Source: Pectobacterium polonicum (GTDB lineage: Bacteria; Pseudomonadota; Gammaproteobacteria; Enterobacterales; Enterobacteriaceae). Taken from it: 64,000 nt of DNA. A model generated the notes under the pieces. That model saw only the letters and a list, made by a program, of their open reading frames with translations. It was not told the DNA's origin and searched no databases. The DNA lies in assembly GCF_005497185.1 (NCBI RefSeq), contig NZ_RJTN01000017.1, positions 1-64,000 on the forward strand. Direction: 5' to 3'. Of this stretch, positions 1 through 11,156 are shown piece by piece; position 1 is the first letter of the stretch; each line of letters starts with the position of its first letter. A program made the position numbers and the translations under genes.

Positions 1-660
<660 letters not shown>

Positions 661-810
661 AAGATTTGTTTGATTTGCTGAACTCGTCAGCGATGCTCAA
701 AGAATTAAAACTGTTTATTCGTAATGAATTTACTGTTGTTCACTCTTCAAGACTTTTTTATATCGTTAAGATACGGTCTTGTGAGTGCCCACACAGATTG
801 TCTGATTATA

Positions 811-823
811 TTGTTAAAGAGCA
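811..823 (-). promoter_or_regulatory. rRNA leader boxA antitermination site
   Basis: Reading leftwards the sequence is TGCTCTTTAACAA, matching the boxA core TGCTCTTTAACA that recruits NusB/S10 for rRNA antitermination. It lies between promoter P2 and the 16S 5' end, where enterobacterial rrn operons carry it. Confidence 0.85.
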
Positions 824-853
824 GTGCCACTTCTTCGGTGGCGCGGGCTGCAC

Positions 854-881
854 ATACTATGCTAATCCGCTTTAAAGTCAA
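854..881 (-). promoter_or_regulatory. rrn promoter P2
   Basis: On the minus strand TTGACT (876-881) and TAGTAT (854-859) are separated by 16 bases, followed by a GC-rich stretch. The position downstream of P1 and upstream of boxA fits the second, weaker rrn promoter. It is called from sequence and context only. Confidence 0.7.
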
Positions 882-960
882 GTCATTACTGACTGCCTTT
901 CGTAAATCTTTTTCCTGTCACCACAACCGCGTGTCGCTGTTGCCGTGTCAGTGGAGGCGC

Positions 961-988
961 ATTATAGGGACTTCTCGGCGGCTGACAA
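961..988 (-). promoter_or_regulatory. rrn promoter P1
   Basis: TTGTCA (983-988) and a perfect TATAAT (961-966) are separated by 16 bases, and the -10 is followed immediately by GCGCC. This is the classic stringently controlled rrn P1 with a GC discriminator. The AT-rich stretch at about 990-1060 is where the UP element and Fis sites would lie. The rest of 661-1147 is rRNA leader and upstream control DNA with no gene seen. Confidence 0.85.
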
Positions 989-1147
989 GTGCTAAATGCA
1001 AAATAATTTCCAACCGTTCAAAAACAAAGCAAAAGCCATCATTTCGCGTACTTCACATACAGAAAGTGAATATAACATGAGCTCAGCGTGTAAAAACGGT
1101 GCATCCGTTAACGAATGCACCGTTTGTCGCTTACCGTTTCACTCACA

Positions 1148-3724
1148 TTATTCCTGTCGTGCAACGATCTGTTCGCCTTCAATATCTAATGTGATCGGTT
1201 TACCGGGTATCAATTTTCCTCCCAGTATCTGCTGAGCAAGTGGGTTCTCGATCAGTTGCTGTATCGCTCTTTTAAGCGGGCGCGCACCATAGACAGGATC
1301 AAACCCGACCTCTCCGAGCATATCTAATGCAGCGTCCGCGATCGTAACGCTATATCCACGCTCTTCAAGACGCTTGTACAGTCTTTGGAGCTGAATTTGT
1401 GCGATCGACGTAATATGCGCTCTCCCCAGCGGATGGAATACGACAACCTCATCGATACGATTAATAAACTCGGGGCGGAAGCTGTGGCTAACGACTTCAA
1501 GCACCATATCTCTCATTTCGGTATAGCTGCGCTCACCAAAACGTTCCTGAATAAGGTCAGATCCCAGATTTGATGTCATGATGACGACAGTGTTACGAAA
1601 ATCGACGGTTCTCCCCTGCCCATCAGTAAGACGGCCATCATCCAATACTTGAAGCAAGATATTGAACACATCAGGGTGTGCTTTTTCGATCTCATCCAGC
1701 AAGATGACCGAATAAGGGCGACGACGTACCGCTTCCGTCAGATATCCACCTTCTTCGTAACCGACATATCCAGGGGGCGCACCAACCAAACGTGAAACCG
1801 AATGTTTCTCCATAAATTCAGACATATCGATGCGGACCATGGCATCATCACTGTCGAAAAGGAACGTCGCCAGCGTTTTACAGAGTTCCGTTTTCCCAAC
1901 ACCTGTCGGCCCAAGGAACAGGAACGACCCAATCGGACGGTTAGGGTCAGATAACCCTGCCCGACTACGACGGATAGAGTTCGCAACGGCTTCTACGGCT
2001 TCGTTCTGCCCGATCACCCGCTGGTGCAACTCATCTTCCATTCGCAATAACTTTTCTTTCTCGCTTTCCAACATGCGGGAAACGGGAATTCCAGTCCAAC
2101 GAGCCAACACGTCAGCGATTTCAGCATCAGTGACTCTATTACGCAGCAAATGAACCGTTTTACCTTCTTGCTGCGTTGCTGCTGTCAGCTGTTTTTCTAG
2201 CTCAGGAATTTTGCCGTATTGCAACTCAGACATTCTTCCCAGGTCTCCCTGACGTCGAGCCTGTTCCAGCGCAATTTTGGCCTGCTCTAAAGAGGCCTTA
2301 ATATTCTGCGTTCCCGTGAGTGACGCTTTTTCTGCTTTCCACTCTTCGTCTTGTTGAGAATATTCACGCTCTTTTTGGTCAAGCTCCGCACTCAGCAATT
2401 CAAGTCGCTTCAGGCTAGCTTCATCAGATTCTTTTTTCAGCGCCTGTTGCTCCAGCTTTAATTGGATGATTCGGCGCTCAAGTCGATCAAGAGGCTCTGG
2501 TTTCGAATCCATCTGAATACGAATGCTGGATGCCGCTTCATCAATCAGGTCAATCGCTTTATCCGGCAACTGGCGATCCGCAATATAGCGATGGGACAAC
2601 ATTGCCGCCGCTACAATTGCCGGGTCAGTGATTTGTACATGATGATGCAATTCATAGCGTTCTTTCAGCCCTCGTAGAATCGCAATAGTGTCTTCAACGG
2701 TAGGTTCCGCGACAAACACTTTCTGGAAACGACGCTCAAGAGCAGCGTCTTTTTCAATATATTGACGATATTCATCCAGCGTAGTCGCCCCAACGCAATG
2801 CAGTTCACCACGCGCCAGCGCGGGTTTTAACATATTACCGGCATCCATCGCGCCATCAGCTTTACCCGCGCCCACCATCGTATGGAGTTCATCAATAAAC
2901 AGAATGACGTTGCCTTCCTGTTTAGACAGATCGTTGAGCACGCCTTTCAGACGTTCTTCAAACTCACCACGATATTTCGCACCAGCCACCAGCGCGCCCA
3001 TATCCAGCGAAAGTACGCGCTTGTTTTTCAAGCCTTCAGGCACTTCGCCATTAACGATACGTTGGGCTAACCCTTCGACTATCGCAGTTTTACCCACACC
3101 AGGCTCACCGATTAATACCGGATTATTTTTGGTCCGACGTTGTAACACCTGGATAGTGCGGCGGATCTCTTCATCACGACCGATAACGGGGTCGAGCTTG
3201 CCTTGTTCTGCACGTTCAGTGAGATCAATCGTGAATTTCTTTAATGCCTGGCGCTGATCTTCAGCCCCCTGATCGTTCACTTGTTCTCCTCCTCTCACTT
3301 GATCAATCGCGTTTGTTACACCTTGCTGCGTAATACCCGCCTTTTTCAATATATCCCCCAGCGTGCCGCGAGACTCCAGAGCGGCAAGCACGAAAAGTTC
3401 TGAGGAAATAAAGGTATCACCACGCTTTTGCGCGAGTTTGTCACACATATTTAATGCGCGGACTAACTCGTTCGAAGGTTGGACATCACCATCCGTACCT
3501 TCAACCTGAGGCAAACGCGTGATTGCCTGGTCGATTTCGGTTTTCAGGTGATTAAGATTAGCTCCTGCGACAGTCAGAAGTGGACCAACAGTTCCTCCGT
3601 CCTGATGAAGCAAAGCGCTCATCAAATGAAGTGAGTCGATAAACTGGTGATCGCGCCCAAGGGCAAGAGACTGGGCATCGGCAAGAGCAAGTTGGAATTT
3701 GTTGGTAAGACGATCCAGACGCAT
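1148..3724 (-). CDS. clpB: ATP-dependent disaggregase chaperone ClpB
   Basis: A cytosolic Hsp100 disaggregase that works with DnaK/DnaJ/GrpE to resolubilise aggregated proteins. The 858-residue product is full length (E. coli 857). The order is an N-domain (1-145), AAA1 with Walker A GEPGVGKT near 206, a coiled-coil M domain (about 410-520), and AAA2 with Walker A GPTGVGKT near 605 followed by [17 protein letters not shown] and the pore loop GYVGYEEGG. The start [11 protein letters not shown] matches the family and is preceded by GGGAGG. A sigma-32 promoter lies upstream. pgeF and rluD are upstream on the same strand. Confidence 0.98.
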   Translation of the reverse strand: MRLDRLTNKFQLALADAQSLALGRDHQFIDSLHLMSALLHQDGGTVGPLLTVAGANLNHLKTEIDQAITRLPQVEGTDGDVQPSNELVRALNMCDKLAQKRGDTFISSELFVLAALESRGTLGDILKKAGITQQGVTNAIDQVRGGEQVNDQGAEDQRQALKKFTIDLTERAEQGKLDPVIGRDEEIRRTIQVLQRRTKNNPVLIGEPGVGKTAIVEGLAQRIVNGEVPEGLKNKRVLSLDMGALVAGAKYRGEFEERLKGVLNDLSKQEGNVILFIDELHTMVGAGKADGAMDAGNMLKPALARGELHCVGATTLDEYRQYIEKDAALERRFQKVFVAEPTVEDTIAILRGLKERYELHHHVQITDPAIVAAAMLSHRYIADRQLPDKAIDLIDEAASSIRIQMDSKPEPLDRLERRIIQLKLEQQALKKESDEASLKRLELLSAELDQKEREYSQQDEEWKAEKASLTGTQNIKASLEQAKIALEQARRQGDLGRMSELQYGKIPELEKQLTAATQQEGKTVHLLRNRVTDAEIADVLARWTGIPVSRMLESEKEKLLRMEDELHQRVIGQNEAVEAVANSIRRSRAGLSDPNRPIGSFLFLGPTGVGKTELCKTLATFLFDSDDAMVRIDMSEFMEKHSVSRLVGAPPGYVGYEEGGYLTEAVRRRPYSVILLDEIEKAHPDVFNILLQVLDDGRLTDGQGRTVDFRNTVVIMTSNLGSDLIQERFGERSYTEMRDMVLEVVSHSFRPEFINRIDEVVVFHPLGRAHITSIAQIQLQRLYKRLEERGYSVTIADAALDMLGEVGFDPVYGARPLKRAIQQLIENPLAQQILGGKLIPGKPITLDIEGEQIVARQE

Positions 3725-3763
3725 AACACCTCCCGTACACTGGTCAAAATTGCTACTGGAGAT

Positions 3764-3793
3764 TAAATGAGGTCATCCCTCAAAAATTTCAAG
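3764..3793 (-). promoter_or_regulatory. Sigma-32 (heat shock) promoter of clpB
   Basis: On the minus strand CTTGAAA (3787-3793) and CCTCATTTA (3764-3772) are separated by 14 bases, close to the RpoH consensus CTTGAAA-N11-16-CCCCATnT. It sits 40 bases before the clpB start. ClpB is a known heat-shock regulon member, so context supports the match. Confidence 0.75.
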
Positions 3794-3857
3794 GTTATTT
3801 TGCCAGTCGTGACGGGATTTAAACGTTACTTGTCTTGGATCGCCTTAATTCAATAGG

Positions 3858-4583
3858 TTATATCAGCCAGATTAAACTTGCCATACGGCCAGTCACGCCA
3901 TCACGCCGATAAGAGAAAAATTTGTGAGGCTCGCTCACAGTACAGGAATTTCCACCAAAAATTTGCGTTACCCCTGCTGCGCGTAAACGCAAACTTGCCA
4001 GTTGGTAAATATCGGCAAAAAATTTGTTTCCTTCAGGCCTAAATGCAGAGGCAGCCGACGCATCATGCTGAATAAACGCCTCCCTAAATTCTGGGCCGAC
4101 TTCAAAGGCTTTAGGTCCGATAGCTGGTCCCAGCCACGCCATAATTTGTGCAGGTTTCGTTCGAAAACAGGCTAATGTTTCTTCCAGCACACCCGCGTGC
4201 AATCCACGCCAGCCAGCATGTGCAGCAGCCACTTCATCGCCGTTGACTGCACAAAAGAGCACCGGCAAACAGTCCGCCGTCATCACCGCACAAACCTGAC
4301 CTTTCTTATCCGTATAAGCAGCATCACCGCAAACGGCCGATGGCAAAGCCTCACCAATACGAATCACATCAGTACCATGGACCTGTTCCAACCAATGCGG
4401 CATGGCAGGAAGATCTGCCAGCGACACCAACGTTTGCCGATTTGCGGTGACGTTTGCGGGTTCATCACCCACATGATTGCCCACATTCAGCGAATCATAA
4501 GGTGCCGCGCTACGCCCGCCAATACGCGTCGTACTACAAGATTTCACACTGTCTGGCACAGGCCAGTCGGGGTATATCAGCAT
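3858..4583 (-). CDS. pgeF: Peptidoglycan editing factor / multicopper polyphenol oxidoreductase PgeF (YfiH)
   Basis: A 241-residue DUF152/laccase-domain protein. PgeF corrects muropeptide synthesis by removing wrongly incorporated residues, and homologues have also been described as multicopper oxidoreductases. The metal-binding signature is visible: WLEQVHGTDVIRI, CAVMTADCLPVLF and AAAHAGWRGLHAG supply the conserved His/Cys/His set. It lies between rluD and clpB on one strand, as in E. coli (yfiH), with a 43-base gap to rluD that suggests co-transcription. Confidence 0.93.
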   Translation of the reverse strand: MLIYPDWPVPDSVKSCSTTRIGGRSAAPYDSLNVGNHVGDEPANVTANRQTLVSLADLPAMPHWLEQVHGTDVIRIGEALPSAVCGDAAYTDKKGQVCAVMTADCLPVLFCAVNGDEVAAAHAGWRGLHAGVLEETLACFRTKPAQIMAWLGPAIGPKAFEVGPEFREAFIQHDASAASAFRPEGNKFFADIYQLASLRLRAAGVTQIFGGNSCTVSEPHKFFSYRRDGVTGRMASLIWLI

Positions 4584-4626
4584 AGTCCGTCACCTCTATA
4601 AATCAGCATTTATCACATTGAATACA

Positions 4627-5604
4627 TTACCAGTCGAGCTGATCCTTAAACGCTTCGGTATCCGCTTTCAGTGCATCAATCAGATCGACCATATCCTGCG
4701 GCAGTGCCGCATGCCACTCCATTTGGATTCCGGTAATCGGATGGTAGAAACGCAGCATGGTAGCGTGCAGAGCCTGGCGGTCGAACCCGCGCAGCGTCTC
4801 TATGAAATCATCCGATGCGCCTTTTGGCGGACGAGGACGGCCACCGTATAGCTGATCGCCAACCAGTGGATGGTTAATATGTGACATATGCACGCGAATC
4901 TGATGGGTGCGCCCCGTTTCCAACCGCAACCGCAGACGAGTATGCGCACGGAAATGTTCCATGATGCGGTAATGTGTTACCGCTGGCTTGCCCATCGGGT
5001 GCACCGCCATGTGAGTACGCTTGGTTGCATGACGGGCGATAGGTTGCTCGACCATGCCGCCAGCCGTCATCGAACCAATCGCGACGGCCTCATACTCACG
5101 AGTGATTTCGCGTGCCTGCAACGCCTCAACGAGACGCGTCTGTGCAGGCACAGTTTTCGCGACGACCATGAGTCCTGTCGTATCTTTATCAAGCCGATGT
5201 ACAATCCCGGCGCGGGGCACATCGACAATCTCAGGATAATGATGTAACAAGGCATTCAATACCGTGCCATCCGGATTACCCGCACCGGGGTGAACGACCA
5301 GATCTCTGGGTTTATTGATGACAAGAATGTCCTCATCTTCATACACGATATCCAGCTTGATATCCTGCGCTTCCCAGCGCGCTTCTTCTTCAATCAATGC
5401 ATCAATGGCTACCGATTCGCCGCCAAGTACTTTCTCTTTTGGCTTATTGATGACATTGCCGTTAATCTGTACTCGATTCTCAAGAATCCACTCTTTTATG
5501 CGGGATCGTGAATAATCAGGGAACAATTCGGCCAAAGCCTGATCTAAACGTTGTCCGAGTTGAGATTCGGCCACCGTTGCGGTGAGTTGTACTTGTTGTG
5601 CCAT
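4627..5604 (-). CDS. rluD: 23S rRNA pseudouridine(1911/1915/1917) synthase RluD
   Basis: Makes three pseudouridines in helix 69 of 23S rRNA, needed for normal subunit assembly. The 325 residues carry an N-terminal S4 RNA-binding domain (about 17-80, RLDQALAELFPDYSRSRIKE) and the synthase domain with catalytic Asp in GIVHRLDKDTTGLMVVAKT, plus RTHQIRVHMSH. Length is normal. It is divergent from bamD, with 134 bases between, as in E. coli. Confidence 0.97.
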   Translation of the reverse strand: MAQQVQLTATVAESQLGQRLDQALAELFPDYSRSRIKEWILENRVQINGNVINKPKEKVLGGESVAIDALIEEEARWEAQDIKLDIVYEDEDILVINKPRDLVVHPGAGNPDGTVLNALLHHYPEIVDVPRAGIVHRLDKDTTGLMVVAKTVPAQTRLVEALQAREITREYEAVAIGSMTAGGMVEQPIARHATKRTHMAVHPMGKPAVTHYRIMEHFRAHTRLRLRLETGRTHQIRVHMSHINHPLVGDQLYGGRPRPPKGASDDFIETLRGFDRQALHATMLRFYHPITGIQMEWHAALPQDMVDLIDALKADTEAFKDQLDW

Positions 5605-5738
5605 ATTATGCAGCTTCTTCGTTAACGTTGGGTTTTGACGGCGACGCCGTTTAAAATAATGTACTATTGTAGCTGGTCTAAATCGGGAGCTTCACGGACA
5701 GTCTCCCGGAATAACATTCTGAGGATAATCAAAACGTC

Positions 5739-6473
5739 ATGACGCGTATGAAATATCTGGTGGCTGCCGCCACGTTGAGCCTGGCGCTGGCTGGTTGCTC
5801 CAGCAATTCCAAAGATGCGGTTCCTGATAGTCCGCCATCTGAAATCTATGCCAATGCTCAACAAAAACTGCAGGACGGCAACTTTAAAGCAGCCATCACG
5901 CAGTTGGAAGCACTGGATAACCGGTATCCCTTTGGCCCCTATTCGCAGCAAGTACAGTTGGATTTGATCTACGCCTACTACAAATCCGCAGAGTTGCCAT
6001 TGGCCCAAGCTTCTATTGACCGCTTCCTGCGGCTCAACCCGACCCATCCAAACGTGGATTATGTCCTGTACATGCGCGGCCTGACCGACATGGCGCTGGA
6101 TGATAGCGCGTTACAAGGCTTCTTCGGGGTCGATCGTTCCGATCGTGACCCGCAGTATGCCCGTACCGCATTCCGGGATTTCAGTAAGCTCATTCAGGGA
6201 TATCCGAACAGTCAATACGCCACCGACGCAAACAAGCGTTTGGTTTACCTCAAAGAGCGTTTGGCCAAGTATGAGCTTTCTGTCGCGCAATACTACACGA
6301 AACGCGGCGCTTATGTGGCAGTAGTTAACCGCGTTGAGCAAATGCTGCGTGATTACCCAGATACCCAAGCAACAAAAAATGCCCTGCCGTTGATGGAAAA
6401 CGCCTACCGTGAACTGCAACTGGCTGCACAGGCAGACAAAGTTGCAAAAGTCATCGCGGCTAATCCGGCATAA
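5739..6473 (+). CDS. bamD: Outer-membrane assembly lipoprotein BamD
   Basis: Essential lipoprotein of the BAM complex that inserts beta-barrel proteins into the outer membrane. The 244-residue product begins with a lipoprotein signal peptide ending in the lipobox LALAGC. The mature part is a TPR-type solenoid ([58 protein letters not shown]) almost identical in layout to E. coli BamD (YfiO). It is monocistronic with a terminator downstream and is divergent from rluD. Confidence 0.98.
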   Translation: MTRMKYLVAAATLSLALAGCSSNSKDAVPDSPPSEIYANAQQKLQDGNFKAAITQLEALDNRYPFGPYSQQVQLDLIYAYYKSAELPLAQASIDRFLRLNPTHPNVDYVLYMRGLTDMALDDSALQGFFGVDRSDRDPQYARTAFRDFSKLIQGYPNSQYATDANKRLVYLKERLAKYELSVAQYYTKRGAYVAVVNRVEQMLRDYPDTQATKNALPLMENAYRELQLAAQADKVAKVIAANPA

Positions 6474-6498
6474 ACGATAAGTAACATCCCATAATAAG

Positions 6499-6526
6499 AC
6501 GGCGACTTCGGTTGCCGTTTTTTTAT
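6499..6526 (+). terminator. Rho-independent terminator of bamD
   Basis: The hairpin ACGGCGACTTCGGTTGCCGT is followed by seven Ts, 25 bases after the bamD stop. Confidence 0.85.
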
Positions 6527-6796
6527 GGTTCAATCAATTCGTTATACGTCGATGAGCAGAAAAAACAGGGTTGGCGGGAGTCAACAACAGTGCGGTAAAC
6601 TCAATAAATCCTATCAATAATGGCATAGGCTAGATGCCCCCTTCAAGTACTTCCCTTCTATTCCCAATGGTGCTTCACAAATCGCGTTTTCTTGACAAAA
6701 AGTGACGAAAAAAACTGATCAATATCACGCTTTTTGCCACAACTCGCGGTATGCTGAAATTATCCAAGACGGACATAGGCAGAGAGGTAAGTTTAT

Positions 6797-7135
6797 ATGA
6801 CTATTAATATTACCAGTAAGCAAATGGATATCACCCCCGCAATTCGTCAACATGTCGAAGACCGTCTTTCTAAGCTGGACAAATGGCAAACCCAGCTGAT
6901 CAACCCGCATATTATTCTGTCAAAAGAACCGCAGGGTTTTGTGGCCGATGCCACTATCAGTACGCCAAATGGCCCGTTGGTTGCCAGCGCCAAACATGAT
7001 GATATGTATGCCGCTATCAATGAGTTGATCACCAAGCTTGAACGCCAATTGGACAAACTCCAACATAAAGGTGAAGCCAGACGTGCGGTAGCAGGCGTCA
7101 AAGAAACCAATTTACAGCCAACTCAAGAAGAATAA
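6797..7135 (+). CDS. raiA: Ribosome-associated inhibitor / hibernation factor RaiA (YfiA)
   Basis: Binds the 30S decoding region in stationary phase and cold, blocking translation and stabilising 70S monomers. The 112-residue product has the whole short HPF/YfiA fold ([24 protein letters not shown] ... [17 protein letters not shown]) and a short C-terminal tail ending QPTQEE, as in RaiA but not HPF. GAGAGG precedes the ATG. The 320 bases upstream hold no gene; TTGACA near 6691 and an AT-rich stretch are the probable promoter region. Confidence 0.96.
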   Translation: MTINITSKQMDITPAIRQHVEDRLSKLDKWQTQLINPHIILSKEPQGFVADATISTPNGPLVASAKHDDMYAAINELITKLERQLDKLQHKGEARRAVAGVKETNLQPTQEE

Positions 7136-7160
7136 GTTCTTGTTCTCTTTACCTCAATAT

Positions 7161-7183
7161 AACGCGCCCAAGGGCGCGTTTTT
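7161..7183 (+). terminator. Rho-independent terminator of raiA
   Basis: The hairpin AACGCGCCCAAGGGCGCGTT followed by a T run lies 25 bases after the raiA stop. Confidence 0.85.
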
Positions 7184-7334
7184 GCATACTACGTATCATG
7201 ATGCTACGACCTAGAGCACCAATATCATGCAGGGTTTAACATTGCGCTCGGCGATTTTGTATTGACAGGATGAAAAGCCAACAGTTACCTTACCTGCTCA
7301 GAAATTGGATATCTTCCTGACTAACCGAGTAAAC

Positions 7335-7382
7335 ATGATCAATAAACTGTTCTTCTTCGTATTCTTTTTCACCTTCCCCTGA
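7335..7382 (+). CDS. pheL: pheA operon leader peptide PheL
   Basis: A 15-codon frame encodes MINKLFFFVFFFTFP, with seven Phe codons in a row interrupted by one Val. It lies upstream of an attenuator hairpin and pheA. In E. coli the equivalent is [15 protein letters not shown]. Ribosome stalling on Phe codons when charged tRNA-Phe is scarce would favour the antiterminator and allow pheA transcription. Confidence 0.93.
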   Translation: MINKLFFFVFFFTFP

Positions 7383-7431
7383 TTTGGGAGGCGATTCGTC
7401 GTAAGAGCAAGAATACGAAGACGAACAAAAA

Positions 7432-7457
7432 AGCCTCCTGACCGGGAGGCTTTTTTT
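7432..7457 (+). terminator. pheA attenuator
   Basis: AGCCTCCTGACCGGGAGGCT followed by seven Ts lies between pheL and pheA, the terminator arm of Phe-codon-dependent attenuation. The segments TTTGGGAGGCGATTCGTCG (about 7383-7402) and GAATACGAAGACGAAC upstream can provide the alternative pairings. Confidence 0.9.
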
Positions 7458-7488
7458 ATATAAGAACATAAGACAGGTAACCGGCATC

Positions 7489-8649
7489 ATGACAGACAAC
7501 CCATTACTGGCACTGCGAGAACGCATCAGCGCATTGGATCTGCAATTAATTGACTTGTTGGCACAAAGGCGAGAACTGGCGCTGGACGTTGCCCGCAGCA
7601 AATTACATTCACATCGTCCAATCCGTGACAAAGAGCGTGAGCGTGATTTGCTGGACAAACTGACAGCCGCTGGGAAAAAGCATCATCTTGATGGTCACTA
7701 CATTACCCGCTTATTTCAGCTCATCATTGAAGATTCGGTACTGACACAGCAAGCACTCTTACAGCATCACCTCAACCAAACAACGGCACACTCTGCACGT
7801 ATTGCGTTTCTTGGCCCGAAAGGTTCTTACTCCCATCTCGCCGCACGCCAATACGCTGCGCGCCACTTCGAGCAATTGGTTGAGTGTGGTTGCCAGAAAT
7901 TTCAAGACATCTTCAACATTGTGGAAACAGGGCAAGCCGACTATGCCGTTCTGCCGATTGAAAACACCAGCTCCGGTTCGATCAACGACGTTTACGACCT
8001 GTTGCAACACACCGGGTTATCCATCGTCGGCGAATTAACCAATCCGATAAATCACTGCGTCTTGGTCGCGACCAATACGTCTCTGGAACAAATCGAAACG
8101 GTTTATAGCCATCCTCAGCCGTTCCAGCAGTGCAGCCACTTCATCAATCGTTTTCCGCATTGGAAGATTGAATATTGTGAGAGTACCGCTGCGGCGATGG
8201 AGAAAGTCGCGGCGCTTAACTCACCAAAAGCAGCAGCACTCGGCAGCGAAGCCGGTGGCCAGCTTTATCAGCTACAAGTACTGGAACATAATCTGGCAAA
8301 CCAATCGCAAAATATCACTCGCTTCATTGTCTTGGCGCGTAAACCCATTGATGTGACTGAGCAAGTGCCTGCAAAAACCACGCTGATTATGGCAACGGGT
8401 CAACAGTCAGGCGCATTGGTAGAAGCACTGCTAGTATTGCGTGATAACGGTATTGTGATGACCAAGCTGGAGTCCAGACCAATCAACGGCAACCCGTGGG
8501 AAGAGATGTTCTATCTTGATGTGCAGGCTAATTTACGTAGCGATGCTATGCAGAAAGCACTTAAAGGGTTATCCCCCATTACCCGCTCGCTAAAAGTATT
8601 AGGCTGCTATCCTAGTGAAAACGTCGTACCGGTCGATGTGAACGAATAA
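7489..8649 (+). CDS. pheA: Bifunctional chorismate mutase / prephenate dehydratase PheA (P-protein)
   Basis: Converts chorismate to prephenate and then phenylpyruvate, the committed steps to phenylalanine. Of 386 residues, 1-95 form the chorismate mutase ([26 protein letters not shown]), about 105-285 the dehydratase ([39 protein letters not shown]), and about 299-380 the Phe-sensing ACT domain ([18 protein letters not shown]). Regulation is by pheL attenuation and feedback through the ACT domain. It converges with tyrA. Confidence 0.98.
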   Translation: MTDNPLLALRERISALDLQLIDLLAQRRELALDVARSKLHSHRPIRDKERERDLLDKLTAAGKKHHLDGHYITRLFQLIIEDSVLTQQALLQHHLNQTTAHSARIAFLGPKGSYSHLAARQYAARHFEQLVECGCQKFQDIFNIVETGQADYAVLPIENTSSGSINDVYDLLQHTGLSIVGELTNPINHCVLVATNTSLEQIETVYSHPQPFQQCSHFINRFPHWKIEYCESTAAAMEKVAALNSPKAAALGSEAGGQLYQLQVLEHNLANQSQNITRFIVLARKPIDVTEQVPAKTTLIMATGQQSGALVEALLVLRDNGIVMTKLESRPINGNPWEEMFYLDVQANLRSDAMQKALKGLSPITRSLKVLGCYPSENVVPVDVNE

Positions 8650-8652
8650 TTG

Positions 8653-8684
8653 AAAAAGCCATCCAGGTATCCGCCCGGATGGCT
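8653..8684. terminator. Bidirectional terminator between pheA and tyrA
   Basis: The inverted repeat AAGCCATCC / GGATGGCTT has a T-rich tail on the minus strand (GCTTTTTC). It lies between the convergent pheA and tyrA stops. Confidence 0.8.
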
Positions 8685-8725
8685 TCTCAAACACCATTCA
8701 ACTATCACTCACAGCTCAAACGTAC

Positions 8726-9847
8726 TTATTGGCGAATATCGTTTGCCTGGCGTAAAAGCACCCGACTCTCTGCCTGAAAACGTTTAGCATAGTCGCCAAA
8801 CCAGTGTTCGACTTTCTTGAAGCTACTGATAAATTCCGCTTTATCTGCCTGCTCCAGTAACTCAATCGCTTCGCCAAAACGTTTGTAGTAACGCTTAATC
8901 AGCGCCAGGTTATCCTCTGAAGACATGATAATGTCAGCATACAGCTGCGGGTCCTGTGCAAACAACCGCCCAACCATAATCAATTCCAGACGATAGATCG
9001 GCGATGACAGCGCTAATAGCTGTTCAAGCTGCACATTCTCTTCTGCTAAATGCAGCCCATAAGCGAATGTCGCGAAGTGACGCAGCGCTTGAATAAACAT
9101 CATGTTCTGATCGTGTTCGACCGCGCTAATGCGATGCAGACGTGCACCCCATACCTGAATCTGTTCCAGTAACCACTGGTAGGCTTCCGGTTGTCTCCCA
9201 TCGCAATAAACGACCACCTGTTTGGCAAGACTACCACTGTCTGGCCCAAACATCGGGTGTAAACCGAGTACAGGGCCACTATGTGCCGCCAGCATCGCCT
9301 GAAGCGGGCCATTTTTTACCGACGCCAGATCAACCAAAATACAATCATCTGGCAAAGTAGGCAGGCGGGCAATAACCTGTTCGGTAACGTGAATCGGCAC
9401 GCTGACAATCACCATACCTGCATCAGACAACAGCTCATCAGCGCGAGGCCAATCATCTTGTTCCAGAATCCTCACCTGGTATCCCGACAGCGTCAGCATT
9501 TTCTCGAACAAATTGCCCATTTGACCACGGCCGCCAATGATGACGACCGGACGCAGTTGTGGACACAGCGTTTTAAAGCCTTTGTCGTTCTCGCTGGAAT
9601 AGGATTCACGCATGGTGCGCCGCAGGATATCTTCAATGAGATCCGGCGGAACCCCCAGCGACGCAGCCTCTTTGCGACGTGAGCTGAGCATGGCCGCTTC
9701 ACGATCGGGCGCATAAATGGGTAAACCATAGCGACTTTTGACTTCACCCACTTCCGCCACCAAACGCAACCGACGTGATAACAGCGCGACAAGCTCCTTA
9801 TCTACCTCATCTATCTGATCACGTAATGCGGTCAGTTCAGCTACCAT
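8726..9847 (-). CDS. tyrA: Bifunctional chorismate mutase / prephenate dehydrogenase TyrA (T-protein)
   Basis: Makes 4-hydroxyphenylpyruvate for tyrosine. The 373 residues carry an N-terminal chorismate mutase ([22 protein letters not shown], 1-90) and a NAD-dependent dehydrogenase with Rossmann motif [17 protein letters not shown] near 102 and [10 protein letters not shown] further on. It follows aroF by 6 bases, so the pair form the aroF-tyrA operon, which in E. coli is repressed by TyrR with tyrosine. Confidence 0.98.
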   Translation of the reverse strand: MVAELTALRDQIDEVDKELVALLSRRLRLVAEVGEVKSRYGLPIYAPDREAAMLSSRRKEAASLGVPPDLIEDILRRTMRESYSSENDKGFKTLCPQLRPVVIIGGRGQMGNLFEKMLTLSGYQVRILEQDDWPRADELLSDAGMVIVSVPIHVTEQVIARLPTLPDDCILVDLASVKNGPLQAMLAAHSGPVLGLHPMFGPDSGSLAKQVVVYCDGRQPEAYQWLLEQIQVWGARLHRISAVEHDQNMMFIQALRHFATFAYGLHLAEENVQLEQLLALSSPIYRLELIMVGRLFAQDPQLYADIIMSSEDNLALIKRYYKRFGEAIELLEQADKAEFISSFKKVEHWFGDYAKRFQAESRVLLRQANDIRQ

Positions 9848-9853
9848 ATCTTG

Positions 9854-10927
9854 TTACTCTCCTGAATGTTTCACACGCGCTGCACTCAGATCTTGATGAA
9901 CGGAACGCAGCAACGTTTCTGTACTTTCCCAACTGATGCAGGCATCCGTGACCGATACACCGTAGCGCATATCTGAACGCGGCTGTTCTGAAGACTGGCT
10001 CCCCTCGTTGAGGTGGCTTTCCAGCATCAAGCCTATAATGGAACGATTTCCCGCCTTGATTTGTTCAATCGCAGATTCAACAACAAGTGGCTGACGGCGG
10101 TAGTCTTTATTTGAATTGCCGTGACTACAATCTATCATCAGCGCGGGTCTCAGTCCTGCTTCCTGCATCTGTTTTTCACATTCAGCGACATCTTGCGCAC
10201 TGTAGTTTGGCTTCTTACCACCGCGCAGAATTACATGACCGTCAACGTTCCCCTGCGTTTGCAGCAAACAAACCTGCCCGGTTTGATTAATACCAACGAA
10301 ACGATGCGGCATTGCAGCGGCTCTCATCGCGTTGATCGCCGTTCCCAGACTGCCATCCGTTCCGTTTTTGAACCCGACAGGCATCGACAAGCCAGAAGCC
10401 ATCTCGCGGTGTGTTTGAGATTCAGTTGTACGTGCACCGATAGCTGACCAGCTAAATAGATCGCCCAGATACTGCGGACTGTTCGGATCAAGCGCTTCTG
10501 TTGCCAGCGGCAGCCCCATATTCACCAGTTCTAGCAGCAGACCACGTGCAATGTGCAGCCCAGCTTCAACATCAAATGAGCCATCCATGAACGGATCGTT
10601 GATAAGACCTTTCCAACCCACGGTAGTACGCGGTTTTTCAAAATAAACACGCATCACAATGTAGAGGCGATCGCTTAATTCCGCAGCAAGCGACTGCAAG
10701 CGTCGCGCATATTCCAGCGCAGCATCGGTGTCATGAATCGAGCAAGGGCCGCAGACGATCAGCAACCGATCATCGCGGCCATGAATGATATCCGCAATGG
10801 TTGATCTCGCTTGCGCGATCTCGCGCTGTTCCACATCGTTAAGTGGAAACTTGGCTTTTAATTCATCGGGAGTAATCAAAATCTGTTCTGCACTGATGTT
10901 AATATTGTTAAGTGAATCTTTTTGCAT
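9854..10927 (-). CDS. aroF: DAHP synthase, tyrosine-sensitive (AroF)
   Basis: Condenses PEP and erythrose-4-phosphate to DAHP, the first step of the shikimate pathway. The 357 residues follow the class I DAHP synthase pattern: LLIVCGPCSIHD, VYFEKPRTTVGWKGLINDP, GARTTESQTHREMASGL, DCSHGNSNKDY. Its N-terminus MQKDSLNNINISAEQ and its operon with tyrA identify the Tyr-inhibited isozyme rather than AroG or AroH. Confidence 0.96.
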   Translation of the reverse strand: MQKDSLNNINISAEQILITPDELKAKFPLNDVEQREIAQARSTIADIIHGRDDRLLIVCGPCSIHDTDAALEYARRLQSLAAELSDRLYIVMRVYFEKPRTTVGWKGLINDPFMDGSFDVEAGLHIARGLLLELVNMGLPLATEALDPNSPQYLGDLFSWSAIGARTTESQTHREMASGLSMPVGFKNGTDGSLGTAINAMRAAAMPHRFVGINQTGQVCLLQTQGNVDGHVILRGGKKPNYSAQDVAECEKQMQEAGLRPALMIDCSHGNSNKDYRRQPLVVESAIEQIKAGNRSIIGLMLESHLNEGSQSSEQPRSDMRYGVSVTDACISWESTETLLRSVHQDLSAARVKHSGE

Positions 10928-11028
10928 GATCCCATTCCTGAAAAGTTCGGTCTGTTCGCGATTGCCTGAACAATCTACGTATGATGTTTACACCATAACA
11001 TGAACCGTAAAGATTTCAATCCACTTAG

Positions 11029-11046
11029 TGTAAATAAAAAATTACC
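11029..11046 (-). promoter_or_regulatory. TyrR-box-like sequence upstream of aroF
   Basis: TGTAAA-N6-ATTACC approximates the palindromic TyrR box TGTAAA-N6-TTTACA. Another half-site TTTACA lies at about 10987-10992. Both are within 120 bases of the aroF start, where E. coli has several TyrR boxes. The match is imperfect. Confidence 0.45.
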
Positions 11047-11156
11047 ACCCTAAATATTGCCAGAAAAACGATATCTGCATGCTCTATCACTTCCCAACGT
11101 AACCATACCTATCTTCAGAGCGAATAATGATAGAATCACGCCAACAAGGGGGAAGG